Positions 1-11,412 of a stretch of 64,000 nt of DNA are shown here, in pieces. The stretch spans positions 930,001-994,000 of the forward strand of contig BQUP01000001.1 in NCBI GenBank assembly GCA_022835595.1, given 5' to 3'. Positions within the stretch are counted from its first letter, which is position 1, and the number at the start of each line of letters is the position of its first letter. A program made the translations under genes and the position numbers. The DNA is from Cystobasidium ongulense (taxonomy: Eukaryota; Basidiomycota; Cystobasidiomycetes; Cystobasidiales; Cystobasidiaceae). The notes beneath the pieces are model-generated. The model saw only the letters and a list, made by a program, of their open reading frames with translations. It was not told the origin of the DNA and did no database searches.

Positions 1-243
1 CAGGCGCTGCCCAGTAAGCGCTCGCCGGTGTTTCCGCATGGGGACGCTACAAGCTTCACCTGCTCTCCCTTGACTCCACCGCGAGGGGTCCTTCCTACAT
101 CACAACTTCACAAACCACTCAAAAACGAGCAAGCTATTGAATCAAAATTTCTTACTTCTTTGAAAACAAGTCTATTTTCATCTGGGTTATGGACAAGCGG
201 GGGTGTCGCAAGAACCTGCTTGGTTGGCGTACTTTTCATCTAG
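1..243 (+). CDS. possible 3' end of a gene entering from the left edge (partial)
   Basis: One frame is open from the first base to a TAG at 241-243, giving 80 codons rich in Ser, Pro, Thr and Leu. It has no motif I recognise and no similarity I can recall. It could be the tail of a gene that lies mostly outside the window, or chance, since 80 open codons at an edge is not rare. The next supported gene, RPS25, starts 580 bases downstream on the same strand. Confidence 0.25.
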   Translation, partial: QALPSKRSPVFPHGDATSFTCSPLTPPRGVLPTSQLHKPLKNEQAIESKFLTSLKTSLFSSGLWTSGGVARTCLVGVLFI

Positions 244-821
244 ATAGCTATGCAAGTCTTCCTCGGAGGATTCTTAGCGGTCATTAGAGAAATTTATACC
301 ACCATTTCCTGGCTTTTTACTCTATGTTCTCCGGATATCGGAATCCTTCTCTAGTCTTTGTCCTCCCATCCTAAAATACTCTTTCTGTGTCTATCTGCTT
401 TGCTCTATCAATAGTCGTAGCTAGGTAACCAATGAAATGCACCAGCTTTCGCAAAGATCCCCGGACAATGACCATTGCCTCGCTTTTTTGTGTTAATTGC
501 ACCGACATGAAGTGTTGCTTAATGTGATATTGCAAAATCTTGCCGGTCCTGCAACAGGTCAGGCTTTGAAGGTGCCCGCAGCAGGACAAGCAAGATTTCA
601 GCAATACCACATTAACCAGCACTTCTCTCCTCGTCTACACTGTACCAATGTGCTACTACTTCATTGAATGCATATTCTGAATTTTCACCTGCCAACTTTT
701 TTGCCACATCTCCAAGTTGAGCCTTCCTCGAGCTTCCTTCCGCGAAAGCTGGCTGCATGGCCTAGCGACGACGAGGAGCAGCCGACTCCCGACCTATTCT
801 GCACCAGAGTCGACTTCAAGA
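244..821. other. intergenic, upstream of RPS25
   Basis: No coding exon is supported here. The last 100 bases before the RPS25 start are pyrimidine-rich in places and should hold its promoter and short leader. I recognise no specific element. Confidence 0.5.
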
Positions 822-1662
822 ATGCCTCCAGCACCAACGAGTAGGTGTACTCTTCTGTACACGCACGCGCGCTCGCTGCGTCGCTGTGCGATGCCCGGGA
901 GAGAATGGATGGACAAGCTGACGATTGGCGATTGTGTGCTTCCTCGTGAACAGAGACAAAGGCCCAGAAGGCGGCTGGTGAGTCTCCCGCGACATCAGCA
1001 TAGACGATACACGAACGCATACTGAGTCTGCGCTTCTCTCTTGCAGCCGCTGCCTCGTCCGGCAAGGGAAAGGTCAGTCAACGATCACGCAAGCCGCAGC
1101 TACGAATTCGCAATTCGCAATGCAATGCGATGCAGCAGGGAGACGATGAGATAGAAGGAACAGATTGCTGAGTGCCATGCCTATTGTGCAATCTTACTAT
1201 CCGCAGAAGAAAAAGTGGTCCAAGGGCAAAGTAAAGGACAAGGCGCAAAATGCCGTCTCCGTCTCACAAGAGACTTATGACAAGTGAGCATCAAACGCAA
1301 TACCGCAAGCAAGCTCTCTAGCCGCATGTCATCGCAAGACAAAAGTGCAGGATGGCTAGAGGGTATTTGAATGGGCAGCATATTGAAGCATGTCTCTTGC
1401 CTACTTCCGCAGGATCTTCAAGGAGGTCCCAACCTACAAGCTCGTCTCCGTTTCCGTCCTCATCGACCGAATGAAGATCAACGGCTCGCTCGCCCGCAAG
1501 GCTATCAGAACACTCGAGAAGGAGGGGTACGTGAAGCTCGACGCGCCATCAGATCGCAACAACAGGTGCTAACAGTCATTCGTCTCTTTCCACAGCCTCA
1601 TCAAGCCAGTCGTTCACTCGCGCAGCCAGATCATCTACACGAGAACAACCGCCGCCGAGTAA
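822..1662 (+). CDS. RPS25: 40S ribosomal protein S25
   Basis: Five exons fit: 822-840, 1047-1072, 1207-1283, 1413-1526 and 1596-1662. They join in phase to a protein starting [15 protein letters not shown], then [12 protein letters not shown], the winged-helix core with [12 protein letters not shown], and the C-terminus [10 protein letters not shown], which is the full S25e fold of about 90-105 residues. The fourth donor must be the gtacgt at 1527. Using it gives [15 protein letters not shown], the expected family sequence, whereas reading through adds a non-family insert. S25 lies on the small-subunit head near the E site and is known to help IRES-driven initiation. Introns 1-3 (206, 134 and 129 bases) are about twice the local norm, which is common for fungal ribosomal-protein genes. 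Confidence 0.96.
1314..1363 (+). other. predicted stem-loop inside RPS25 intron 3
   Basis: Bases 1314-1323 pair with 1354-1363 through a perfect 8-bp core (ctctagcc with ggctagag), extended by one G-U and one C-G pair, around a 30-base loop. It lies wholly in the third intron. It may bring splice sites together or be a regulatory fold, but I cannot assign a snoRNA class. Confidence 0.4.
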
Positions 1663-1889
1663 ATTTGTCTCGACTTTTGGGTTACTGTCATGCGTTAGCA
1701 AGCTGGTCTGTAGGACGCAGTGCAAGAGGTGGATCACATGGACTCGCAGCATAGCGAGTGTCAATCAATGTAGCACTCTGGCTGCTTTTCTCTCAGTCTA
1801 GTCTGCAATTCAAGGCTTTCTGCACATGATTTTGGTCTTATTGCTACCTCGCCGAAAGGTCATCAAACGTGGAATTGGTTGATACATTG

Positions 1890-3728
1890 CTATGATATCA
1901 CTGCTTGCAGCTTCTGTGCCAGCACCCGGGAGCGCCTCTTGGCTTCGCCTCGGACTCCCATGACCGTCAAGCGGACCTCTACACCTTGTTCTTTCAATTG
2001 TTCCGACATTCGTTCTGACGCTGGGTGAAGCTCGTAGCGACCGAAGGCCCAGTTCAAGATGAAGTAGCTTGTAGACAATTCCGCTTCCGTTGAGTCGGCC
2101 ACGCGCAGAAAGCCCTTGACGCGCCAAATGTCTTCCGAAGGGAGTTTCGTTAAGAGTTCGTCTAGGTACTCTTTCGTCAAAGGCTGGATATTCACTTGTG
2201 CGACTTGTGATGCTTCATGATTCTTCGCATGAGAATGCTCGTGCTGATGGTCTTGCGCATGCTCGTGGCCTGGTTGCTTGCCTCCTCTCCATATATTGAC
2301 CGTCTGCACCTCTCCATTTTCAGCATCAGCGTGTCCAGCACCCTTTGTCGCACTTCCATCTTCCAGAAAACCTAATCGCTTTCTGTCTTCATTCTCCTCT
2401 GCTAGCATATCAAATACCTTACTTTCATTCTCACTCGAAGAGAGCAAGCCGAATACTAGAGATGGCTTTGGAGGTGTTTCGCGAGATATCTTAAGCTTGG
2501 GCGTTTCTGTATTTAGCTCGTACAACGAATCTAGCACCGAATCCAGCTGACGGTCCGACACCTATGGTAGACGTGTGTTAGTCTACTTGCCAGCAGGTCA
2601 GTGATGGCACACGTACTAGTTCATGCTTGTTCTGTGAACAATACAAGTCAGCTATAGGCCTCGTCGTTTTGAGCATCACAAATACAACTTACTAATAGCA
2701 ACAAGTCTGTGTATTTGGCTTGCATCTTCGCTCTGTAAAGGTCGTCGAGTCAGTCATAGCTACTACAATGAGCTGCAGCACGAGCCACGGCTCAAGCCAA
2801 CCGCAGACCGCAGACTACGAGTCTGTGTCAGCTTACGTTGGACTGTTGTCCTCGTATCCTGGGAAGTTCACACAATCTATCACAGCTGATTTGAACAGCT
2901 TCAGTAGGTGAAAAGCGCAAATGTGAATATTGTGCAGATACTTACTGACTACTGAATCTAGCTTCAGTCCTTCATCTTCAAGCTGCCTTACTTGCCACGC
3001 CAGCGTGGCAGGGAAAGCTGAACCTGACGATTCTATTATGATTCTATCCGGGGCGTAATTTTCTATGAGTAGACGGTCGTTCAGCTGCTAGCTTATCCAA
3101 ACCTTGTCAGCCAAGTTTACATACCTTTGATTTCTAGAAGTGCGGACCGCATTTGGCCGACCAAGCTATCCGATGGGAAACAGAATGATTAGAGCTACAC
3201 TGGTATAGAAGTGGAAGTCTTCGGCTTACACGCAACACATGCATCCATCTGGTATGTAAGCTCAGTATGATAGCACCTCATGCAAAGTTCACTCAATATA
3301 GGTCCTCACTTAGAATTTCGGAAACTGCTTGCACCGATGATTCCTTGGCCAGTTCGCTGTCTACCTCGACATCTCCAAACTCATTTTTGAGGAGAACGAC
3401 CTGAACGAAGGATGTCAGGTTCCCAGATCACATGCGATAGCCTGGGACGGGTACCTTGTAGTCTTTAGGTAATTGCTTGAGTAGAGACAGGATAATCTAT
3501 ATGGCGAGAGGGTCAGCCTGGCTTGACTGTTAAACAGTCACGCAGTACCTACCGTCGTCTTTCCTGCACCCAGGCTGATTGAGCATGAACACGTCCGGCG
3601 GTAGAAGATGTAGTATATAAGAATGGTAGATACCTCGACTTGAAGTATACAAGCAAGGCTGCTCACAATCCGGTGAAGACGGAAACCGGGATATCCGTGC
3701 TGCCCTTTGCAGCCTTTGTGTCAGTCAT
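1890..3728 (-). CDS. ZNG1: CobW/COG0523-family GTPase, Zng1-type zinc chaperone
   Basis: The first exons read MTDTKAAKGSTDIPV, then VFTGFLGAGKTT (Walker A, residues about 17-28). Following exons give NEFGDVEVD and NGCMCC (metal-binding GCxCC motif, about residues 73-78), DRIIIESSGSAFP (Walker B-like region) and DCVNFPGYEDNS. The last exon carries a His-rich linker (GHEHAQDHQHEHSHAKNH) and a CobW C-terminal domain ending near IWRVKGFLRV and WAFGRYEL. In eukaryotes this family hands zinc to client enzymes such as methionine aminopeptidase 1, using GTP. Here the His run is a likely zinc reservoir (inference). The gene has about ten short exons. The start at 3728 was chosen because it leads directly in phase into the G1 loop. 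It is divergent from VMA13 over 181 bases. Confidence 0.93.
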
Positions 3729-3909
3729 TCAGGGTCAGTGAAGCTGCTTCGAGGTGTCAGTATGTCCAGAAGAAGACCAGAGCTATCATCATGGTGGCTG
3801 AGCCTGGCCTTTGAGCATGATCGGGCTGCAGCGACACCAGCACGACGGCCATCCACCTCTTCTCTCTCTCATTCACAGCTACCCGAGATCCTACACACCA
3901 GAGCTCACG
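3729..3909. promoter_or_regulatory. shared divergent promoter of ZNG1 and VMA13
   Basis: Only 181 bases separate the two start codons on opposite strands, so both promoters and both leaders must share this stretch. A CT-rich run (tctctctctc) lies about 40 bases before the VMA13 ATG, as is common in fungal core promoters. No defined factor site is evident. Confidence 0.6.
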
Positions 3910-5861
3910 ATGGCCAGCTCACGCAAGCTGGAGAGTGCGAGCGAGAAGCTGCGGGCGAGGCAGATTGGCTGGGACGTGGGTCGGCCTTTCCAGCCTGCCA
4001 GCGAGCGTCATCTCACTGCACTGGCTGAATTGGATTATACAACGTGCAGGGCTACTGTCGGGCTGGAGATATCACCCAGGAAGAGCTAGGACTCGTGTCC
4101 AGGATCGCCAAACAGCCCAAGAGCACCAGCGATGCCCATCTCCAGAACGTGCGTTTGCAATGAACAGCCAGCCAGCCAGGCAGGCCTGACAGGTCCAGCT
4201 AAACTGACCTTGTTGATAACAGGACTTTGACGTATACGCAAAGCTACTCCTCAAGTTGTTGGCGAAGAGCAATAGGACAGACGCCCTGCAGTGGTCGCTG
4301 GTCATGCTCGGAGACCTCATCATTGGTGCGGGATCCCGAATGACATGCGGAAACGGGTTAATGCAGATAAGCTGACCTCGCGATAATGCAAAACAGGCAA
4401 GGACGAAACAAACTCTAAGAGTATACTAGCGTACGAACCTTGGGAAGCGCTTGTCAAGTAAGCTGGTCGCGTACTATCGGCCGGCAGTGGGTGCGCCACC
4501 ATAACTGAACCGCGATATTCTACTTCGCTCCTGCAGGCATCTCGATAGTCAGGACGAATTCTGCCAGCTCAAATCAGCTACAATCATCTCTCTCCTCCTC
4601 CCGTAAGTAGCTCAAGATCTTGTCGTACTCGGGTGTGCGTTGCTGACCCTTCTGTGCTAAGATCCGAGCCATCTGCGCCCAGCAAGGTATCGGCTAAGCT
4701 GACACGCGCCCTCGGTGCTTTCTTGCGTGAGACAAACGCTTTGTCCCATTCACTCAAAGTTGGCGGGGCTGACAATCTAGTCTAGGTCAATCGTCGGAGA
4801 ACCAAGATATTGCGCTTCAGTGCTTGAACGAGGTTTTGCGCTCGCATGACATTCGCATGCAAGTTTGGAACAGTGAGACCAGTGAAAAGGGCAAGTCGCA
4901 GGCCGAAAATGGCAACATCATTCAAGGGTGAGAAGGTCTCTCTGCAGGAGCCTGATGGTTCGGGGTGCCTAACATACTTCTCATCGGTCAGACTTGTTGG
5001 GCTCCTTAAGCAGATGGTCGATTCCCAAACATCGGCGTCGCCGCAAACACAATATGGCATTGCGATGTGCTTCTGGCTGTTCAGCTTCGAGCGCAATATA
5101 GACGAAAAGATCGAGCGCAAATTTGGCATCATTCCACTTCTTTCGGATGTTGCGAGACGAGCTGTCAAGGAAAAGGTCGTCCGCGTTGTCCTCTCCACAT
5201 TCCGAGTATGCATAGCCTGATATAAGAGAGAGAGAATGATTACTGAGGTGTCCAAATCTACAGAACATGCTCACTCTCGCACCAGCCGAGAACCAATCAG
5301 CCATGCTTATGGCGTCTTCCGGTATGCTGAATTTTACACAAACTCTCATTACGACCAAACGATTCTTTGGCGACGACGAAGTAAAGGAGGATACAGTATG
5401 GTTGCGAGATTACCTGCGCGACGCTCGGAAAGAACTGACAACTTGGGACGAATACGTCGCTGAGATCGATAGCAAGCATCTTTCCTGGTCCCCATGCCAT
5501 ACCGATGACGAGTTCTGGAACGAGAACGCCAGAAAGTTGTCCGACAATAGTTATGCAGTGCTGAAGTAGGTGATGAGGAAAAGATCATCATTTGACAGGA
5601 CACTGACCCTTTCAATCCTTTTGTGTGAGTAGAAAACTACTAGGGCTGATGGAACCAGGTCAATCTGCAGTGACATACTCGATCATTTGCTCGGATCTAG
5701 CGATGTATATCAAATACTACGATCTCGCAAAGAGGGACATACAGAAGTTGGGAGGCAAAACTCGAGTACTGGAACTCCTGAACTCGAATCCAGATCCGGA
5801 AGTCCGATACAAGGCTTTGGTCGTCGTACAGATGCTAGTCAGTCAGAGCTGGCAGGCGTAG
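3910..5861 (+). CDS. VMA13: V-type proton ATPase subunit H (Vma13)
   Basis: About ten exons join in phase. The start is MASSRKLESASEKL. The N-terminal helical repeats include GYCRAGDITQEELGL and DALQWSLVMLGDL. The middle reads NIIQGLVGLLKQ, then QYGIAMCFWLFSFE and KEKVVRVVLSTFRN. The C-terminal domain has TWDEYVAEIDSKHLSWSP, FWNENARKL and DPEVRYKALVVVQMLVSQSW, all characteristic of subunit H. Subunit H is a HEAT/armadillo-like protein that bridges V1 and V0, is needed for ATPase activity of the joined enzyme and silences free V1. The junction giving NIIQGLVGLL uses a 64-base intron with a ctaac branch site. One of two adjacent acceptors near 4782-4787 must be the second, because the first brings an immediate stop. 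Confidence 0.94.
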
Positions 5862-6044
5862 AAGGACAGACTGCATCATTCTTTTGTTTGTCCGTTTCAT
5901 CATTGTATTGTATGAACATGGCTATCTAACAATGCAAGCTTTTCTGTTGTAATTGATGCGCTATAAATCGATTCATATAGTCAGATATAAATTATCGGAC
6001 GAGCCAAAGGGTAGCTCAAATCAAGAGCCGAGTATATCTACGTT

Positions 6045-7546
6045 CTACTTGACCCCGTACAACGCATTGAACTCCTCCTTGTTTGCAGGATCGTCTTTCC
6101 ATGCCTTCCACCTCTTGACTGCGTCGGGAACACCGGTCGGCGAGGTGCCGGCGATATAAAATCCTTGGTCTATAACGCGGGCTTGTCCAGACTTGAGCGA
6201 GAAAGTATACACATCTCTCCCCTCGCAGATATCGCGGATAGCCAGAGTGCAGTAAAGCACGTGGTCGCCAATTGCCATCAAGGCGCAAAATGCGTATAGT
6301 GCGAGGGCGGTAGAACCATCTTTCTGTAGGGGTGTGAGGGCCGTGATTGAGGCGCTCAGAAGAGGTGCTAATAAAGACGAGTCTACTGTCGGCATTTCAG
6401 CTCTGGTCATGCTGTGAATTACAAGTCGACAGCTTGCTCTTGCTATACCAAAGCCATGTATAGCCATGAAAAGGACTGGTTGACTGTTGAAAGTATTCGA
6501 GGGAACAAGCAGGTCTAGAAGAGCCAATACGAGATGGGAAATAAGGATGGAGTAGGTTTGCAGCGATGCTTTACGACGAGGGATCCTGATGCCTGACTTT
6601 TCGAGTGGGGTTGCTGCCCCTCGTACAATTAGGATATTTTGAACGGTCTTGTTGAGGAAGCCTGTTCCAGAAGCTAGTATCATCTGGGTATAGGTCGGTT
6701 TCATCAGCGGGACATACTTTCCATCGATATTCTTAAGGTGAAAGAACGGGAACTTACAAGAAGACCAGGTCTAACAGAATATCCCGCAATTGCGAACAAT
6801 GTCTGCGACCAGAATGACTGTCCTTTCCATGCAGTTACTAGCGATATTCCAATAGCTACCCATTGCACTTCTGTTACGTCGAACTTTTCAAAGACGCAAG
6901 AATGCGTAATATACGAAACAGAATGTGTGGTGTATAGTGCCGTCATGCACAGCAGGAAAAGTGGCAAACATAGTGTAGGGTAATATGTGGTCATTTGAAG
7001 CGCTGCAGCAAGCATCATTGCCATGCTTATGGTGGTAATGGAGTCGGCGCCATGGTCTGTGAATTCTTCTAGTTCGCAACATTGCGTCCGGTAACTCTGC
7101 TTCCCGTCTACCGCATCTGCAGTCTGATAGAACCTGCATGCAAAAGGCCACAAAGTCTCAGCTTCTAGGTCTTACTAAAGAAGTAACGTAGTCTGAGTTC
7201 ACGTACCACAATGTTACAGCATTCAGAACGAAAAGCCAAGAAGGTGCTTCTTGGTCGAAATTAGGACACATGATGACGGTTGCCAATGAAGCTGCAATAC
7301 CGGCAGACAGTCCAAGAGCCGTGATGGAAGAAGCTGTTGCATTCTTAGGAACGTATAAGACTAGCTTCCGCCAAAAACTACAACGGGCTTCTATCAGCTT
7401 TCTACCTCTCTTCAGCAACCAAAAAATGTGCAAAAGAAAGAAGCTCACGGCTGCATGAAGACGTCCAAGAAAGATTGCGACCATGCATTGTAATGGTACG
7501 GGTTTTTCCGCAAGAAGTCAATTTGTTTGGGACTTAGAGCATGCAT
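6045..7546 (-). CDS. choline/ethanolamine phosphotransferase (CDP-alcohol phosphotransferase family)
   Basis: The first exon starts MHALSPKQIDFL and splices into MQPFWRKLVLYVP, the usual start of CPT1/EPT1 enzymes. The protein has several hydrophobic segments suited to an ER membrane protein of near 400 residues. The catalytic region reads DAVDGKQSYRTQ, then EFTDHGADS. All four metal-binding aspartates of the CDP-alcohol phosphotransferase motif are present, but the usual Ala-Arg pair after DGxx and the following Gly are not, and the loop is about one residue short. The family makes phosphatidylcholine or phosphatidylethanolamine from diacylglycerol and a CDP-alcohol. Whether this copy is Cpt1, Ept1 or a weakened paralogue cannot be settled here. 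It converges on VMA13, with 183 bases between stop codons. Confidence 0.85.
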
Positions 7547-9207
7547 ACCAACAATCCTCTCCATAACTAGTGTCTGTAAAGGAAGAAAGCTGGTCATTTA
7601 TCTAATTAGCGATCACCTGTCAAGTCCTGTCACAAGTCGGAGAACGCTCGATCAACATGGTTTTGGGAAGCTCCTCATTCCCAGGCTAGGCATGGCTTCA
7701 TGCCACTTTTAACACCGGATTGCAATGCTCTTACCATGTGCCTGTTCTGTCCTGTCCTGTCCATATACTATACTTCAAGGCACTCGCACAACTGCCGCCT
7801 GAAGGGATAAATGAGTGCGTCATAGAGCTTCCATATGCATGATGAACCATGGAAGCGGAGAGAGAACGATGCGAATTTACCTTTGACTGCATCAAATAGT
7901 ACTCTTCTATTCAGACTATTTATCAGGCAGTCAGCCTCTGCTGCTGCTGAAGTTCCTACAGATCCAATTGACCATATGTGCAAGCAGAATGTGGACCGGG
8001 GTTATTCGCAAATTCTTCATGGACATCGTCGCCGCCTCAGACCGCTCACTCAGCGGAGATGTACTTTCATCTTCAATCTATGCCACTCTACAAAAGACTC
8101 ACATATTCAGACCCGCTGGCAGTGTCCGCCGATGAAAGCGGGCCGTCAGCTTCGGAGGACCGTGACAGACACACAGTGTAGACGCTCACTTGATGTAGGC
8201 TTCCACCTGGCTTCGTGCACGCAGTATATGCCAGGCCTAGGTCCTTGTCGTCGGAAGCCTTAGCAGATGTCACGAAATCTGCAAAGTACGAATACACCGT
8301 GTCGGGAGAGGCCAAGATGGCTTCTCTTATTCAACTTGGCAGCAGCGAAACCGGTGTGTTAGTAGTTTTCCATTGTCTCCTGCCTCGCTCTCAGTCACCC
8401 AGTATAGGAAGTAGTCGCCGCATAGTTTGCCACTGTTTATAGCGGATCATGATAGAGCATAGCCAGCTTTCATTCGAACTCGGAGATGGGAACATAGTCT
8501 TGACTCTTGGAGATCAACCAACGCTACACTGATTCAGTGAGGCTGCTGCAGTTATCCTAGTATGTCCTCGCGCATGGCCGCTGCTCTCGTCAGTGAGTTG
8601 CTTCACAGCCAAAAGATGCTGGATTGCCTTGCAATTGCAGCAACATCTGGAAATACGATTCGAGTAAGAGTATGATACTAGGGCAAGAGTTTCATTCACA
8701 CATCCCTCTGCGCAACGGCTCGCTGTACTCGACTACTAGGCTGGTCGCACCGCACCGCGAAGAAGCTACTGCCGCACCGCTTTCACTGACATTCAGCTAG
8801 GACGCATGACTTGCAGGCTTCGAAACACTACACATGCGCGGGTGGTAGGTCACGATGGAAGCTGCTGATCTCGGCTGTCGAATTGTCGGTTTCAACTGGC
8901 AAAGTGGCCGGATGTTTACTTGCTGCAAAATCCCCGGGTCATCATCGAGTTAGCCCAGATTGCAATGCTGTTTGTTGTATCAACAACAACAAGGCACATC
9001 AACGCTAACGTGCTTAACAGTGCCTGCTGCTGAACTTCCTGCTCTTCTTCCTTCTGTATACTAAGCTTTCTTTCCACATCACAGCCTCCAGCAACCGTCA
9101 AGCAACACATTCTTTTACACCACCCTCATTACAATCGCTTCACTTTAGGCTTCCCTATACTACCTCCTACACTCATATAAACCCTTTGATACCTACCGAC
9201 AAGCTCA
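7547..9207. other. intergenic, 1.66 kb without a supported gene
   Basis: Several open frames overlap here, the longest 142 codons on the plus strand (7835-8263), but none has a recognisable motif. I could not join any into a gene with consistent phase and convincing splice sites. The last 200 bases are CT-rich (about 9110-9180) and look like the promoter and leader of the secreted-protein gene. An unrecognised lineage-specific gene or a decayed one cannot be excluded. Confidence 0.5.
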
Positions 9208-10861
9208 ATGAAGGCATCCACCGTAGTCTTCGGCTCCATCGTGGTAGCTGGTGTACAGGCAGCTCCTTTCTTCGGAGCGCCTGATGATCTCGTAAGCACG
9301 CTCCACTCTTTCAGCTGCCCATTATTCCTTCGGTAAAGCCGATCTGACCCCTACTTGTTTGTGCGCTGCTGCAGTCCCTATCGGCCTTGGTAGGCAGAGA
9401 CCTCACGCCTGACTCTGTCAATCCGAAGAGCAACCTCGCCCTCAAGGGTGATGCCGGCACGCGAACACCCAGTAACAATGGTCAAGGCTCCACCGACAGG
9501 GGTCAAGCACCTGCTGTTGGCATGAACATGAAGATGTGTGCCAACGTCGTCGTGAGTCAGCGTCCCGTCGATGCACGGTCTTGAGACACAGCCAGCTAAA
9601 ACTTGCATTTGCAGATCAACGGCGTCCTGACCCAGGATTGCTCTGCTCGTGAGCAGAAGCCCAAAGATGCCCCCAAAGGTGGTCCCAAGAAACCCGCCGA
9701 GAAAGAGCTTCGTCCAAACAATGGCGGTCAAGGTCAGCATCACGATGATCAGCCTCACACGGCTCCTGATCGTCCACACAAGCCCGAAACGTCTCAATGC
9801 GATGGCATGGTCGTGACGATGAAAGCCAGGATGCAAGCTCTACAAAGAGACAATGACAACCTTCGAGGCGATGTTGCCACGTATAGGCGAAGGGCCGCTG
9901 ATTCCGAGCGAAAGCTTGCTGTCTATCAATCCAACAAGGTATGTCTAATAGAGTATCTCGCTAATACCGTCACCAGCCTTGCTCATACTTTTGCAACGAT
10001 CAGGATGGGAAGATGCATCTTACTACTCGCGATCATAGCTCGTCCGCCGACATGGAAGGCATGCTAGGCCTCGGGGGACGCCGCCAACACGATGAACATG
10101 ATGGCCACCGCAACGAATACAGCCGAGATGACAGACACCAACGCGAACACGATCACCATGCAGAAGGCGACAGACACCTCGTGTCAAGAGACAATCATTC
10201 TTCCTCCATTACTATGAAAGCAGGAGGTAGTATGCACATTGATGAAGACCACGCAGATTATCGTGACGGCGATTATAAGGAGGACTACCACCGTGAAAAA
10301 GGACCACGAAAGAGCAACCAATATCAAAGCAAGGACAGTCAGCGCGGCAATCCCGGTGGCGACAATAGTAACGGACTTGAGCGTGAGGAGAAGTACTACG
10401 GGGATGACCTCCGTGGAGATGGCATGCATATGGATCAGAGTCTTCGCAAGGAAGGAGACTTCGGAGGCCAATCATTGAAGAAAGATGGTGATCATATAGG
10501 CACCGGCATGCGCCAAGGTGGGGAGGATTTCGACAAAGGCCTACGCAATGGAGGTACAAAGTTCGAAAAAGGCTTTGAAGACGGAGGCAAGGCATTCGAT
10601 AAAGATGTTCATAATGGAGGCAAACAGTTCGACAAAGATGCTCATCAAAGCGGTAAACAACTCGATAAAGGTATTCACGATGATGGCAAGAGGCTCGACA
10701 ATGATACTCACAAAGGCGGCGATAAGCTAGATAAGGATACCCATTCCGATATGAATGACGTAGACGATGATCTACAATACAACGGCAAGAGAATGGATTA
10801 TACGCTTCACGACGACGGAAACGAGGACGAGCTGTATGGTGCTGGACGTGGATTCGCCTAG
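9208..10861 (+). CDS. secreted hydrophilic protein with tandem 11-residue repeats
   Basis: Four exons (9208-9291, 9375-9551, 9615-9938 and 10004-10861) join in phase 0 to 480 residues. Exon 1 is a clear signal peptide (MKASTVVFGSIVVAGVQA, then APFFGAPDD). The middle is Lys/Pro/Gly/Gln-rich with two Cys (MKMCANVV and TQDCSA), followed by a short heptad-like stretch (MQALQRDNDNLRGDVATY). The C-terminal half is rich in His, Asp, Gly and Lys. It holds twelve 11-residue units of the type GGKxFDKDxHN before a tail ending GAGRGFA. No catalytic motif, GPI signal or transmembrane segment follows. The family is unknown to me. An extracellular matrix, cell-wall or desiccation-related role is conceivable by composition only. 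Dibasic pairs occur but are not regularly spaced, so it does not look like a Kex2-processed repellent. Confidence 0.8.
10418..10813 (+). repeat. twelve in-frame 33-base repeats (11-residue units)
   Basis: The units run from DGMHMDQSLRK to NGKRMDYTLHD without a break in register. The consensus is Gly-Gly/Asp-Lys-x-Phe/Leu-Asp-Lys-Asp/Gly-x-His/Arg-polar. The central five units are the most alike and the outer ones are degenerate. The DNA units have diverged at many third positions, which suggests the array is old and kept at the protein level. Confidence 0.85.
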
Positions 10862-11412
10862 TAGACCGATATGCAAGTCATGAAGAGCATATCCAAAGCC
10901 GTCGGTATGAATCCCACAAGGAACAGCGACTAGGATGGCACTCAATCTGTCTCTTCGATATTTTCTGACCCGAGTCTCTTCTCATCTTCGATGCTTTCAC
11001 GAATTAGCCCCCTTTCGGCCCCATTGCATCCGTTTAAGCACTCCAGATTATAACGACTGTTGTACCAGTTTCATTATGTACTTTTCCATATTCCAGCGCA
11101 CCTGAAATCATTCAGACTTCTTTATTGCATTGCCTTCTATAAATTTGTTGTATATCAAATTCAATTGTATTACAAAGTTTCACTTATTGAAATACAAGTT
11201 ATTGTGTTATGTATATACCAAATTCCACTTAACAGAAAGCTTGTAAAAGTGGAAATGTACGTTTTTTCCCAAGCTATTATTCTTCCAGAGAGACTTCATA
11301 GTCTCTCTAGGAGTGACATCGAGTGGTCGAAGCGAGGCAAGGTATGTTACAGACAGGAATGAAACATATCTAGACAAAACCAGAAAGGTAGGAGAGCGCA
11401 TTGGAAGGGGTT
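10862..11412. other. convergent intergenic region
   Basis: This 550-base AT-rich stretch separates the stop codons of the secreted-protein gene (+) and the deubiquitinase gene (-), so it holds both 3' untranslated regions. I see no coding exon and no repeat. Confidence 0.6.

Noticed and set aside
1073-1206. Possible C/D-box snoRNA in RPS25 intron 2 (cgatgaga and ctgag)
   Set aside because: The two boxes are only about 25 bases apart, the C-box is imperfect, and no terminal stem is seen.
7835-8263. A 142-codon plus-strand frame, and nearby frames on both strands
   Set aside because: No motif is visible. Attempts to splice it to the next frame near 8215 failed on phase.
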